This document shows, piece by piece, positions 8,998 to 17,274 of a stretch of DNA of 64,000 nucleotides. The DNA lies in the NCBI GenBank assembly GCA_017991675.1, contig JAGOQB010000008.1, positions 1-64,000 on the forward strand. Reading direction: 5' to 3'. The translations under genes and the position numbers were made by a program. The stretch comes from Phenylobacterium sp. (lineage in GTDB: Bacteria; Pseudomonadota; Alphaproteobacteria; Caulobacterales; Caulobacteraceae). Positions within the stretch are counted from its first letter, which is position 1, and the number at the start of each line of letters is the position of its first letter. The notes beneath the pieces are model-generated. The model was not told the origin of the DNA, ran no database searches, and saw only the letters and a program-made list of their open reading frames with translations.

Positions 8998-9312
8998 TCA
9001 GGCGGCGAGCTTGGTTCCGACCACCCCGACCACGATCAGCGCCATGAAGCCGATCTGCACGCCCGACAGCTTCTCGCCGAACAGCAGCGCGCCGCAGATC
9101 CCGACCCCGACGGCGCCGAGCCCGGTCCACACCGCATAGGCGGTGCCCGCCGGCAGGCCGCGCATGGCCCAGGCCAGCAGGCCCATGTTCACGAAGCTGA
9201 GCGCGATCGGCACACTGGCGGCCTGCCAGGTGGCCTGCACGCCGGCCCATTTCAGGCTCAGCGCCCAGATGATTTCAGTCACGACGGCGACGCCGAGGAC
9301 GAGCCACGCCAT
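8998..9312 (-). CDS. SMR-family exporter, Gdx/SugE-like
   Basis: The 104-residue protein has the four transmembrane helices of small multidrug resistance proteins. The essential membrane glutamate is in helix 1 (VAVVTEIIWALSLKWAG). The segment LLAWAMRGLPAGTAYAVWTGLGAVG matches the SugE/Gdx branch, whose known substrate is guanidinium, rather than the EmrE branch. It would act as an inner-membrane dual-topology dimer exchanging protons for substrate. A TetR gene is divergent at 9469. I looked for a guanidine riboswitch in the 156-bp leader and did not recognise one. Confidence 0.88.
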   Translation of the reverse strand: MAWLVLGVAVVTEIIWALSLKWAGVQATWQAASVPIALSFVNMGLLAWAMRGLPAGTAYAVWTGLGAVGVGICGALLFGEKLSGVQIGFMALIVVGVVGTKLAA

Positions 9313-9468
9313 GGGATGTCTCCTATGCGGGCTCGGGGAAGAGGCGGCGGCCGGAAACCCGAAAGAGGCCGCGACGCCCGACCGCTCCTACAGAAAATCT
9401 CCGGCGCGGCCAAGGACTTGTCGCGCGCGGGGGTTGACGGGCGAGGGCGCGCGGAGACATCCAAGGTC

Positions 9469-10077
9469 ATGAGTTCGACCGAGGCCAAGACAGCGCAGCC
9501 GCCGCGCCGGGGACGGGGCCGCCCGCGCGACAGCGGCCTGCAGGAACGCATCAAGGCCGCCGCGCTCTTGGTGCTGGCCCGGCACGGTTATTCGGGCATG
9601 ACGCTCGAGCGGGTCTGCGCCGAGGCCGGGGTCACCAAGGCGACGTTCTATCGGCGCTGGGACACCCCGACCGCCTGCGTGATCGAGGCGTTTCTCGAGG
9701 TCTGGAGCGAGGCTGAGTTCAAGGACACCTGCGCGCCCGCGGCCGACCTGGAGGCCTTCGCCCACAAGCTCATCGAGCTCTACAGCCACTCCCACCTCGG
9801 CGCCTGTTCGGTGGCGCTGCAGACCGAGGCGCGCGTGAACCGCGAGATCGGCGCGGCGCTCAGTGCGGGCACCAAGTCCCGGCGCAGCCGCAACACCGCC
9901 GCGCTGGCCCAGTCGCTGGCGCGCATGACCCCGCCGCCCGCCCTGCCGGCGCCGGTGATCCTCAACGTGCTGAACGGCGTGGCGCGTAACATCCATTCGC
10001 TGAACTGGCCGGTCAGCGACGAGGAGCTACGCACCCTGATCCAGAGCTTGCTGTCGCCGCCGCCGGCGCTGCGCTGA
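9469..10077 (+). CDS. TetR-family transcriptional regulator
   Basis: The 202-residue regulator has an N-terminal HTH: basic RRGRGRPRDSGLQERIKAAA, then ERVCAEAGVTKATFYRRWDT. The open frame extends upstream, but the region before 9469 overlaps the SMR gene's leader and is not protein-like. It is divergent from the SMR gene and ends 69 bases before the sulfatase on the same strand. The 28-bp element at 10077 starts at its stop codon and recurs upstream of the TonB receptor, making this protein a candidate for binding both. Control of the SMR gene is the alternative. Confidence 0.85.
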   Translation: MSSTEAKTAQPPRRGRGRPRDSGLQERIKAAALLVLARHGYSGMTLERVCAEAGVTKATFYRRWDTPTACVIEAFLEVWSEAEFKDTCAPAADLEAFAHKLIELYSHSHLGACSVALQTEARVNREIGAALSAGTKSRRSRNTAALAQSLARMTPPPALPAPVILNVLNGVARNIHSLNWPVSDEELRTLIQSLLSPPPALR

Positions 10078-10104
10078 ATTACGATACTATAAAGTTGACA
10101 TAAT
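10077..10104 (+). promoter_or_regulatory. Shared 28-bp upstream element, copy 1 (sulfatase)
   Basis: The element reads AATTACGATACT, four variable bases, then AGTTGACATAAT. It lies 42 bases before the sulfatase ATG. A copy with 25 of 28 identical positions, in the same orientation relative to its gene, precedes the TonB receptor. The two halves form an imperfect dyad (ATTACGATACT against ATTATGTCAACT), which would suit a dimeric regulator; a TTGACA -35-like hexamer is embedded. Confidence 0.65.
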
Positions 10105-10146
10105 AACAGGGCAGGTCGAAACCTGTGGCGGAAATCGGAGCCCGCC

Positions 10147-11853
10147 ATGATCCACCGCCGCGTCCTGCTCACCTCCCTGCTGGCCTCGACCGCCCTGGCG
10201 CGCGGCGCGTCGGCGGCGCCGCGCAAGCCGGCTCCGGGCGCGCGGCCGAACATCGTCACCATCGTCCTCGACGACGTCGGCTTCTCCGACCTGGGCTGCT
10301 TCGGAGCCGAGATCCGCACGCCGCACATCGACGCCCTGGCCGCGCGCGGGCTGCGCTACAACCGGTTCGACACCAAGGCGGTCTGCTCGACCACGCGGGC
10401 GGCGATGATCACCGGCCGCAACGGCCATACGGTCAACATGCCGGACGTGCCGGACGTGGCGGCGGTGATGCCGAGCGCCTTTCCGAAGGACGCCTTCGAC
10501 GTCCCGAGCAACGCCCAGAACATGGCCCAGGCGCTGAAGGCCGCCGGCTACGCCAACTGGCAGGTCGGCAAGTGGCACCTGATCCCGATGAGCCAGCTGG
10601 GCGAGGGAGCCGGGCGCGAGTCCTGGCCGCTGCAGCGCGGTTTCGACTATTTCTACGGCTTCGCGCGCGGCTGGACGGACCAGTACAAGCCCGACCTGGT
10701 CGAGAACAACGGCTACATCCGTCCGACCCTGCCGGCCGACTATCACCTGTCCAGCGATCTGGTGGACAAGTCGATCGCCCTGATCGGCGCGCACCAGGGC
10801 AAGGCGCCGGGCCAGCCGTTCTTCCTCAATCTGGGACTCGGCGTCGCCCACGCGCCGCTGCAGGTCCCCGCCCGCTACGCCGACGCCTACAAGGGCGTCT
10901 ACGACAAGGGCTGGGACGAGATCCGCCGCGAGCGGTTCGAGCGCATGAAGGCCATCGGGATCATCCCGGCCGACACCGTCCTGCCGCCGTCGGCCGAGGG
11001 CGACCGTCCCTGGACCGAGCTCAGCGAGGACGAGCGCGCCGTCTACGCCCGTTACATGGAGGTCTATGCCGGCTTCATGCAGCACGCCGACGAGCAGATC
11101 GGCCGGTTGCTGGCCTATCTCGAGACCTCCGGCCTCAGCCGCAACACCATCGTCGTGCTGCTGTCCGACAACGGCGCGGCGCCGGAGGCGGGGCAGACCG
11201 GATCGTTCGACGGACTCTATCGCCCCAACTCCCTGACCCCGGCCCAGCAGCGCGCGCGGCTGGACGAGCTGGGCACGGTCAAGACCCAGGCCGAGTATCC
11301 GCGCCCCTGGGCGATGGCCGGGGTGACGCCGTTCCGCCGCTACAAGCTCTGGCCGCATCTGGGCGGCGTGCGCACGCCGCTGATCGTCTCCTGGCCGGCG
11401 GTGATCAAGGACGGCGGGGCGGTGCGCAGCCAGTACGCCGACGTCGTGGACATCGCCCCGACCTTGCTGGCGGTCGCCGGGACCAGGTTCGCCGAGAGCG
11501 TCGGGGGCGAGCGTCAGCTGCCCGTCGCCGGCCGCTCGTTCGCCGCCACCTTCGCCGACCCGCAGGCCCCGCCGGCGCGCACGTCCCAATATTTCGAGCT
11601 GCGCGGCAATCGGGCGATCACCGACGGCGGCTGGCGGGCGGTGGCGCTGCAGGGGTGCGACGGCGGCGAGGATCGCTGGGAGCTCTACAACACCGACGTC
11701 GACTTCGCCGAGTCCGTCGACCTGGCTGCGCGCCACCCGCAGGAGCTGGCGCGCCTGCAGCGCTTGTGGGACCAGGAATGGGGCAAGTACGGCGCCGGAC
11801 CGCAGCCGCCGGCCGACCTCGTCTGCCGCTTCGCCCGCTACTTCGAGCACTAA
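10147..11853 (+). CDS. Exported arylsulfatase-family hydrolase
   Basis: The product has 568 residues. It starts with an export signal containing a twin arginine (HRRVLLTSLLASTALARG), possibly Tat. Metal ligands appear as IVLDDVGFSD near residue 42 and LSDNGAAPE near 340. The formylglycine site is CSTTR at residues 80-84 followed by AAMITGRNGHT; the canonical motif is CxPxR, so the proline is replaced by threonine. The fold and remaining motifs are those of type I sulfatases. Likely role: periplasmic release of sulfate from an organic ester, in concert with the convergent TonB receptor that shares its upstream element. Confidence 0.87.
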   Translation: MIHRRVLLTSLLASTALARGASAAPRKPAPGARPNIVTIVLDDVGFSDLGCFGAEIRTPHIDALAARGLRYNRFDTKAVCSTTRAAMITGRNGHTVNMPDVPDVAAVMPSAFPKDAFDVPSNAQNMAQALKAAGYANWQVGKWHLIPMSQLGEGAGRESWPLQRGFDYFYGFARGWTDQYKPDLVENNGYIRPTLPADYHLSSDLVDKSIALIGAHQGKAPGQPFFLNLGLGVAHAPLQVPARYADAYKGVYDKGWDEIRRERFERMKAIGIIPADTVLPPSAEGDRPWTELSEDERAVYARYMEVYAGFMQHADEQIGRLLAYLETSGLSRNTIVVLLSDNGAAPEAGQTGSFDGLYRPNSLTPAQQRARLDELGTVKTQAEYPRPWAMAGVTPFRRYKLWPHLGGVRTPLIVSWPAVIKDGGAVRSQYADVVDIAPTLLAVAGTRFAESVGGERQLPVAGRSFAATFADPQAPPARTSQYFELRGNRAITDGGWRAVALQGCDGGEDRWELYNTDVDFAESVDLAARHPQELARLQRLWDQEWGKYGAGPQPPADLVCRFARYFEH

Positions 11854-11861
11854 GACACGAA

Positions 11862-11889
11862 AAAGGGCGCCGCGATCGCGGCGCCCTTT
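11862..11889. terminator. Bidirectional terminator between sulfatase and TonB receptor
   Basis: A perfect 28-base palindrome, AAAGGGCGCCGCGA followed by its reverse complement, sits between the two convergent stops. It has A-rich and T-rich flanks on both sides, so it can terminate in both directions. Confidence 0.85.
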
Positions 11890-11906
11890 CTCTTTGGACC
11901 GGTCGT

Positions 11907-14222
11907 CTAGAAGTGGACCTTGGCCTCGATCCCGACCCGGCGGAACGCGTCCTGGGTCAGGCTCTGGGTGTAGCCCGCGCCGCTGGCGTTGGTGTCCAGG
12001 AAGCCGGTGCCGATGCCGGAATAGAACTGCTCGTCCAACAGGTTGCGCGCGAAGAGCGTGACGCCGTAGCGGCCGTCATTGCTCTGCAGCCCGACGTTCA
12101 GGTTCAGCAGGCCATAGCCGGGCTGCACCGTGTTGGGGTCGCGGAAGGTGAAGAACACCGACGAGCGGTAGCTGTAGGAGACGTCGGCCGTCAGGTCGAA
12201 CGGGATGGATTCCAGCGGCCGGTTGTAGCTGGCGCCCAGGGTGTAGGACCACATCGGGGCGTTGGTCAGCGCGCTGCCGGTGACCTCCTGGCGGCCGCCG
12301 ACGCAGCCCAGCGCCGCGGTCTGGCCGGGATAGCAGGCCGGGGCGAAGTCCTCGATGCGGGTGTCGGCATAGGCGAGGTTGGCCGAGAACTGGAACGCCT
12401 GGTTCGGGCGGTACTGGGTCTCCAGCTCCACCCCGCGCGAGCGCAGTTCACCGGCGTTGGCGAGCGCGAAGCTGGTGGTGTTGGCGTCGAAGGTCTGGGC
12501 CTGGAAGTTCTCGATCTCGGTCTGGAACAGCGTGATGTTGAAGATCATCCGGCGGTCGAACGGCGTCGTGCGCAGGCCGATCTCGTAGTTGTTCACCGTT
12601 TCCGGGGCGAGGACGTACTTGCCCGAATTGACCGTGGCGGCGCTGAGGTTGTTCAGCAGGTTGATCGCCTGGCCCTTGTAGCCGCGCGAGTAGGTCGCAT
12701 AGGCCATGACGTCGTCGCTGACCTCGTACTGGACGCCGAGCTTGCCGGAGACGTCGTCGTCCTTGGCGTTCAGGTGCGGGGCGTTCAGCGCCGGGCCGCC
12801 GAGGCTCGGGACCGCCGCCCGCGCGCCGGCCGGAACGGTGCGCAGGAAGCGCGCCTTCAGTTCCTCGTTGGTGTAGCGCAGCCCGCCGATCAGCCGCAGC
12901 TGGTCGGTGACGTTGAAGGTCGCCTGGCCGAACACCGCGTAGTTGCGGGTGCTGATCGCCCGATCGATGAAGTTCTGGAAGTACTGGCCGGCCGGCAGCA
13001 CCTGGCCGAAGTTGCCGAGGATCTCCGTCGTCGTGGAGACGTCCTGGTCGAAGTAGAACAGGCCCGCCACGTACTCCAGCCGCTGCCCGGCCGGCGAGGT
13101 GATGCGCAGTTCCTGGCTGAACTGGTTTTGCTTCTGGTGGGCGCTGTTGATGTTCAGCATCGCCAGCGGGCCGCCGTCGGCGTCGTTGTTGTCCTCAACT
13201 TCGAACGCCCGATAGGCGGTGATCGAGGTCAGGGTGAAGGCATCGAACTCCTTGTTCATCTCGACCGAGGCGCCCCAGGTGCTCTGGTCGTTGAACGCCT
13301 TGCCGTCGAAATTGGCCTCGCGGCTGTAGGGGCCGACCTCGACGCCCGTGAACAGCGAGGCGCGGGTCGGGCCGGTTGGGCCGAAATAGCGGGTGGTCGG
13401 CAGGATCGAGCGCACGGTGGTCACGCAGCAGTCCTGGTCGGCGCGGGTGTAGTCGAGGGTGGCGAAGAGGTCGAAGCTGTCGTCCGGGCTCCAGACCAGC
13501 TTGCCGCGCACGCCGTACGAGTTCAGGCCGTTGTACGTCTTGCCGTCGAACCGGTTGGTGATGATGCCTTCGGATTCATTGTAGAATCCGGAAATCCGGG
13601 CGGCCAGCTCGCCGCTCTTGATCGGCAGCGAGACCGAGCCCTTGGCGCGGATCTCGTCGAAGGTGGCGTAGCTGATCGAGGCGTCGGCCTCGAACTCGCT
13701 GAGGTTCGGGCGGGCGGTGACGATGTTGATCACCCCGGCCGCGGCGTTCTTGCCGAACAGCATGCCCTGGGGCCCGCGCAGCACCTCGATCCGCTCGACG
13801 TCGTTGAAGTCGAAGAACGAGCCGGCGCTGCGGCCGATGACGACGCCGTCCAGCACCACCGAGACGGTCGGCTCCACGCCGTCCGAGAAGTTGAGGGTGC
13901 CGAGGCCGCGCACCGACAGCCCCTGGCCGCGGGTGTTGGCCGAGGGCGTGAAGGTCAGCGACGGCGACAGCTGCTGCAGTTGCTGCAGGCCCGAGACATG
14001 GCTGTCGGCCAGCGCCTGGGCCGAGACCACGTTCACCGAGACCGGCACGTCCTGCAGGCGCTCGGTGCGCTTCTGGGCGGTGACGACCACCTCGCCGAGC
14101 AGGGTGTCGGGCTCCTGGGCCGCGGCGGCGGAGGCCGAGCCGAGCACTGCGGCGGCCGCGGCGCCGGCCAGCAGCGCGCGCTTGGTGAACGCGGACGACC
14201 GCGTGAAGGCAGTTTGGAACAT
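11907..14222 (-). CDS. TonB-dependent outer-membrane receptor
   Basis: The 771-residue protein begins with a signal peptide (RALLAGAAAAAVLGSASAAAA), then a TonB box and plug domain (GEVVVTAQKRTERLQDVPVSV; later EVLRGPQGMLFGKNAAAGVIN). The C-terminal barrel ends AFRRVGIEAKVHF with a terminal aromatic residue. I start at ATG 14222; the 21 codons upstream look non-coding. It belongs to the iron-complex/FhuA-like general receptor group, but the neighbouring sulfatase with a matching upstream element suggests uptake of a sulfated organic substrate rather than a siderophore. Substrate is inference. Confidence 0.92.
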   Translation of the reverse strand: MFQTAFTRSSAFTKRALLAGAAAAAVLGSASAAAAQEPDTLLGEVVVTAQKRTERLQDVPVSVNVVSAQALADSHVSGLQQLQQLSPSLTFTPSANTRGQGLSVRGLGTLNFSDGVEPTVSVVLDGVVIGRSAGSFFDFNDVERIEVLRGPQGMLFGKNAAAGVINIVTARPNLSEFEADASISYATFDEIRAKGSVSLPIKSGELAARISGFYNESEGIITNRFDGKTYNGLNSYGVRGKLVWSPDDSFDLFATLDYTRADQDCCVTTVRSILPTTRYFGPTGPTRASLFTGVEVGPYSREANFDGKAFNDQSTWGASVEMNKEFDAFTLTSITAYRAFEVEDNNDADGGPLAMLNINSAHQKQNQFSQELRITSPAGQRLEYVAGLFYFDQDVSTTTEILGNFGQVLPAGQYFQNFIDRAISTRNYAVFGQATFNVTDQLRLIGGLRYTNEELKARFLRTVPAGARAAVPSLGGPALNAPHLNAKDDDVSGKLGVQYEVSDDVMAYATYSRGYKGQAINLLNNLSAATVNSGKYVLAPETVNNYEIGLRTTPFDRRMIFNITLFQTEIENFQAQTFDANTTSFALANAGELRSRGVELETQYRPNQAFQFSANLAYADTRIEDFAPACYPGQTAALGCVGGRQEVTGSALTNAPMWSYTLGASYNRPLESIPFDLTADVSYSYRSSVFFTFRDPNTVQPGYGLLNLNVGLQSNDGRYGVTLFARNLLDEQFYSGIGTGFLDTNASGAGYTQSLTQDAFRRVGIEAKVHF

Positions 14223-14321
14223 GCTTCCCCCTTGTTGTGCGCCGACCGTGGCGGCGTCTGCGCGCGTCGGCGGGCGTCGCCGCAACGGCGTTACGCGACG
14301 GAGATTTCCCCGCCTGGCCCA

Positions 14322-14349
14322 ATTATGTCAACTCGAAAGTATCGTAATT
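14322..14349 (-). promoter_or_regulatory. Shared 28-bp upstream element, copy 2 (TonB receptor)
   Basis: On the minus strand it reads AATTACGATACT, four bases, AGTTGACATAAT, identical to the copy at 10077 except for three of the central bases. It lies 99 bases upstream of the receptor start. Its conservation in an otherwise unrelated intergenic sequence implies a common regulator. Confidence 0.65.
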
Positions 14350-14469
14350 ATCGGAGCGGCCGGTTTGCGGCGCGGGCGCGGTGCGGATAACCAGCGGGCC
14401 GAGAGCGCGAGTCGCCGCATTCTCGACACCCTTCGCCGCTTCCTTCGCTGGCTCATGTGGACTTCGCCG

Positions 14470-15282
14470 ATGCGTCAGTTGTTCGCCGCGGTGGTCGCCG
14501 TCGCGGTGCTCGCGGCCGGCGCCGCGCAGGCCCAGAACTCCCCCGCCGCCCAGAGGGTGCTCGACAAGGCGCGCGCCGCCTCGGGCGGGGCGGCCGCCTG
14601 GAACATGCTGCGCGGCGTGCACGAGGTCGGCGAGGAGGGCGGCAAGCCGGTCGAACGCTGGGCCGATCCCCTGCGCTACGGGCTGCGGGAAGAAACCCTG
14701 ACCGACGGCGGGACCAAGCTGATCCAGGGCTACAACGGCGCGGCCGAGTGGCGGCTTCTGGCCAGCGGCGCGGCCACCGGGTCCGACCGCGGGCCCTACC
14801 TGGCCAAGGTCCGGGGCGAGGCGTTCTTCGCCGCCTACGGCTACTTCTATCCGAGCCGCTTTGACCTGCGCAGCTCGCACGAAGGCGTGCGCCAGCACCA
14901 GGGCCGCAGCTACGAGGTGCTGCGCGTGCAGCCGGCGGGCGGCGCGCCGCGCGACCTCTGGTTCGATGTACGCAGCCGTCTCCTCGGCCGGATGGTCGAA
15001 CATGACGGCCAGGGCCCGCCGACGACCTACGAGGTCTCCGACTATCGCCGCGTCGGCGCGGTGATGATCCCGTTCCGGGTGGCGGTGTCCGGCGGCGGGC
15101 TGGCCGCGCCGCGCGAACGGGTGCTGTCGAAGGTCGACTTCCTGCCGGTCGATCGGGCGATGTTCAGCCTGCCGCCGCCCGCTCCGCCTAAGGCCGAGCC
15201 CGTCGCCCCGCCCGTGGCGGCCCCGCCGCCGCCGGCCAAGCCGAAGCCCAAGCCGGCCTGGCGCCGCTGGCTCGACCGCTGA
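14470..15282 (+). CDS. Exported protein with LolA-like outer-membrane lipoprotein-carrier resemblance
   Basis: The product has about 270 residues with a clear signal peptide (MRQLFAAVVAVAVLAAGAAQA). The mature part has beta-rich stretches such as KVRGEAFFAAYGYFY, YEVLRVQPAGGAPRDLWFDVRSRLLGRMVEH and VMIPFRVAV, reminiscent of the LolA/LppX-type half-barrel used by periplasmic lipid or lipoprotein carriers. The end is a proline/lysine-rich tail (PPPPAKPKPKPAWRRW). ATG 14455 is an alternative start. It is divergent from the TonB receptor. Function not established. Confidence 0.75.
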   Translation: MRQLFAAVVAVAVLAAGAAQAQNSPAAQRVLDKARAASGGAAAWNMLRGVHEVGEEGGKPVERWADPLRYGLREETLTDGGTKLIQGYNGAAEWRLLASGAATGSDRGPYLAKVRGEAFFAAYGYFYPSRFDLRSSHEGVRQHQGRSYEVLRVQPAGGAPRDLWFDVRSRLLGRMVEHDGQGPPTTYEVSDYRRVGAVMIPFRVAVSGGGLAAPRERVLSKVDFLPVDRAMFSLPPPAPPKAEPVAPPVAAPPPPAKPKPKPAWRRWLDR

Positions 15283-15283
15283 C

Positions 15284-16489
15284 CTAAAACAGCAGCGCCT
15301 TCAGCTCGCCGATCACCGCAGTGGTGGGCATGGACAGGAACATCGCCGGGATGAAGGGCGCGAGGGTGGCGGCCAGCAGCATGATCAGGCTGCGCGGGTC
15401 GACCGGGATGAAGCGCATGGCGTAGACGTTGGCGACCACCTGATAGAGGTCGGTGGCGGCCGAGAAGTCCGGTTCGGCCAGCATCGGCCGTTCTTCGCCG
15501 CCGAACCAGGTGCGCTCGAACTGCACGCCCATGTCGCTGGCCAGCACGCCGTACTCCAGGGCGGCCTGCCGCCAGGACTTCATCAGCGGGCTCATGAAGA
15601 ACAGCAGCGGCCCGACCGCCAGGGCCAGCGCCAGCAGGGCGACGCCGCCGACCAGCAGCAGGTTGGTGAACGGCGTGGCCAGATCGTGCCGATAGACATA
15701 GCCGAAGCGGCCGGCGACGATCGCGCCCAGGCCCATGCCGACGATGCCGAAGGCCCGGACCGACTGCGCCAGGAAGCCGAGCCCGCCGGCCTGGTCGGGA
15801 TGGGCGGCCACCAGCCTCAGGTCCAGGCGCGAGACCGTGCGCAGGAACCAGGCCCAGTTGCCGATCCGCCAGACCCAGCCGAGCAGCAGCGCCATCAGCA
15901 GCGGCACGCTGACCACGCCGTGCCACCAGCCGGCCGCCGACAGCCCGGCGCCGTCGGCCGCGACCTGCCACGCGGCTTGGCGCAGGATCTGCGGCTCGAG
16001 CGCCACCAGCGTGGCGACCTGGGCGTAGACGGCGATGACGACCACCGCCTCGGCCCATAGCGAATGGACCCGGCGGCGGGTGGCTTCCAGCGCCTCGCGC
16101 ACCCGCCGCTGGTCGTCTTCGCCCAGCAGGCCCGAGACCTGGAAATGATAGGCGATGCGGCCGAGCCGCCGCGCGCAGACCACGTGGCTCAGCACCAACA
16201 GCGGAGCGGCGATCGCATAGCGGGCGTGAACCCCGATGTCCTCGGCGAAACTGTAGAGGACGCCCGGCCGCCCCAGCACGATGTCGAGGGCGACCAGCAC
16301 GGCCAGCGGGATCCAGGCGATGCCGAAGGTCAGCACCGCCCGGACGGTGGCGTTGGGGGCGATGGGCGAGGGCAGGCGCGCCAGCGCGGTCAGCCGCCGG
16401 GGCGGGCCGCCTTCGAATATCGCTTCGACGCCGAACATCGGCGGAATGGCAGCCTGGTGGACCACGGGGAGGCGTCCTTTCGCCGGCAA
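15284..16489 (-). CDS. Multi-spanning inner-membrane protein of unknown function
   Basis: The product has 401 residues with six or more hydrophobic segments, for example VLTFGIAWIPLAVLVALDIVL, YAIAAPLLVLSHVV, VVSVPLLMALLLGWVWRIGNW, LLLVGGVALLALALAVGPLL and a last LIMLLAATLAPFIPAMFL. It matches a family of conserved bacterial membrane proteins I know only as uncharacterised. It converges with the exported protein at 14470 with one base between stops. A start at the internal ATG near 16438 is also possible. Confidence 0.7.
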   Translation of the reverse strand: MPAKGRLPVVHQAAIPPMFGVEAIFEGGPPRRLTALARLPSPIAPNATVRAVLTFGIAWIPLAVLVALDIVLGRPGVLYSFAEDIGVHARYAIAAPLLVLSHVVCARRLGRIAYHFQVSGLLGEDDQRRVREALEATRRRVHSLWAEAVVVIAVYAQVATLVALEPQILRQAAWQVAADGAGLSAAGWWHGVVSVPLLMALLLGWVWRIGNWAWFLRTVSRLDLRLVAAHPDQAGGLGFLAQSVRAFGIVGMGLGAIVAGRFGYVYRHDLATPFTNLLLVGGVALLALALAVGPLLFFMSPLMKSWRQAALEYGVLASDMGVQFERTWFGGEERPMLAEPDFSAATDLYQVVANVYAMRFIPVDPRSLIMLLAATLAPFIPAMFLSMPTTAVIGELKALLF

Positions 16490-16629
16490 GCTTGGGCAAG
16501 GGCGCGCAGCCGCGGCAATCGGGTCTTCTACCGATGTCGGATCGGGGCTTGCCGGTTCGTCCTTGCCGAGAGGTCCCGCTGGTGGGCTCGATCGCGGGTG
16601 CGGCGCGCCGCCCCGATGAGGAGGACGAC

Positions 16630-17106
16630 ATGCACAAGCTACATCCGTTCCTGTGGTTCGACGGCCAGGCCCACGAGGCGGCCGAACTCTATGTCTCGCT
16701 GTTCCCGAACTCGAAGATCGGCAAGGTGACGCGCTATCCGCCCGGCTCGCCCGGCGGCATGGACGGGCGGGTGATGACGGTCGAGTTCGAACTCGACGGC
16801 CAGCGGTTCACCGCGCTCAACGGCGGGCCGAACTTCAAGTTCACCGAGGCGGTGTCGTTCGTGATCGATTGCGAGGACCAGGCCGAGGTCGATCGCTACT
16901 GGGACGGGCTGATCGCCGGCGGCGGGTCTCCCAGCCAGTGCGCCTGGCTGAAGGACCGCTTTGGCCTGTCATGGCAGGTGGTGCCCAAGGCGCTGCCGCG
17001 GCTGATGGGCGATCCCGACCCGGCCAAGGCCGGGCGTGTGGTCCAGGCCATGCTGAAGATGAGCAAGATCATCGTCGCCGACCTGGAAGCCGCCCACGCC
17101 GGGTAG
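16630..17106 (+). CDS. VOC-superfamily protein, PhnB/3-demethylubiquinone methyltransferase-like domain
   Basis: The 158-residue protein starts HKLHPFLWFDGQAHEAAELYVSLFPNSKI, the standard opening of the PhnB-like VOC family, and contains FTALNGGPNFKFTEAVSF and CAWLKDRFGLSWQVVP. A strong ribosome binding site (GAGGAGGA) precedes ATG 16630. Despite the domain name, members of this family are not shown to be methyltransferases; most have unknown roles. It stands alone, divergent from the membrane protein at 15284. Confidence 0.88.
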   Translation: MHKLHPFLWFDGQAHEAAELYVSLFPNSKIGKVTRYPPGSPGGMDGRVMTVEFELDGQRFTALNGGPNFKFTEAVSFVIDCEDQAEVDRYWDGLIAGGGSPSQCAWLKDRFGLSWQVVPKALPRLMGDPDPAKAGRVVQAMLKMSKIIVADLEAAHAG

Positions 17107-17130
17107 GGCGTCGCGGCGCCCGACCTTTAG

Positions 17131-17267
17131 TGTCATCCCGGAAAGCCCGCGAGGGCTTGTCCGGGACCCATTCGCGCCGCGCGGGCCGAACCAGGCGGGG
17201 CCACGCCGCTTCCTGCCCGATCAGGTGTTCATGGATCCCGGTCTTGCTGCGCAAACCGGGATGACGC
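17131..17267. repeat. Dispersed intergenic repeat of the TCATCCCGG type
   Basis: The element begins TGTCATCCCGG and ends CCGGGATGAC, with an internal CCCGCGAGGGCTTGTCCGGGA and a second CCGG hairpin near its end (ATCCCGGTCTTGC...GCAAACCGGGAT). Related elements occur at 27636 and 29661, always between genes. This matches a palindromic repeat widespread in alphaproteobacterial intergenic regions. Confidence 0.75.
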
Positions 17268-17274
17268 CTTGAGG

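Noticed and set aside
9313-9468. Possible guanidine riboswitch upstream of the SMR gene
   Set aside because: There is a GCGGCC/GGCCGC hairpin, but I do not see the conserved core sequences of the known guanidine classes.
10125-14390. A 1421-codon plus-strand frame antisense to the TonB receptor and overlapping the sulfatase
   Set aside because: It is a high-GC shadow frame: its composition is low-complexity and it lies across two genes with strong family motifs in other frames.
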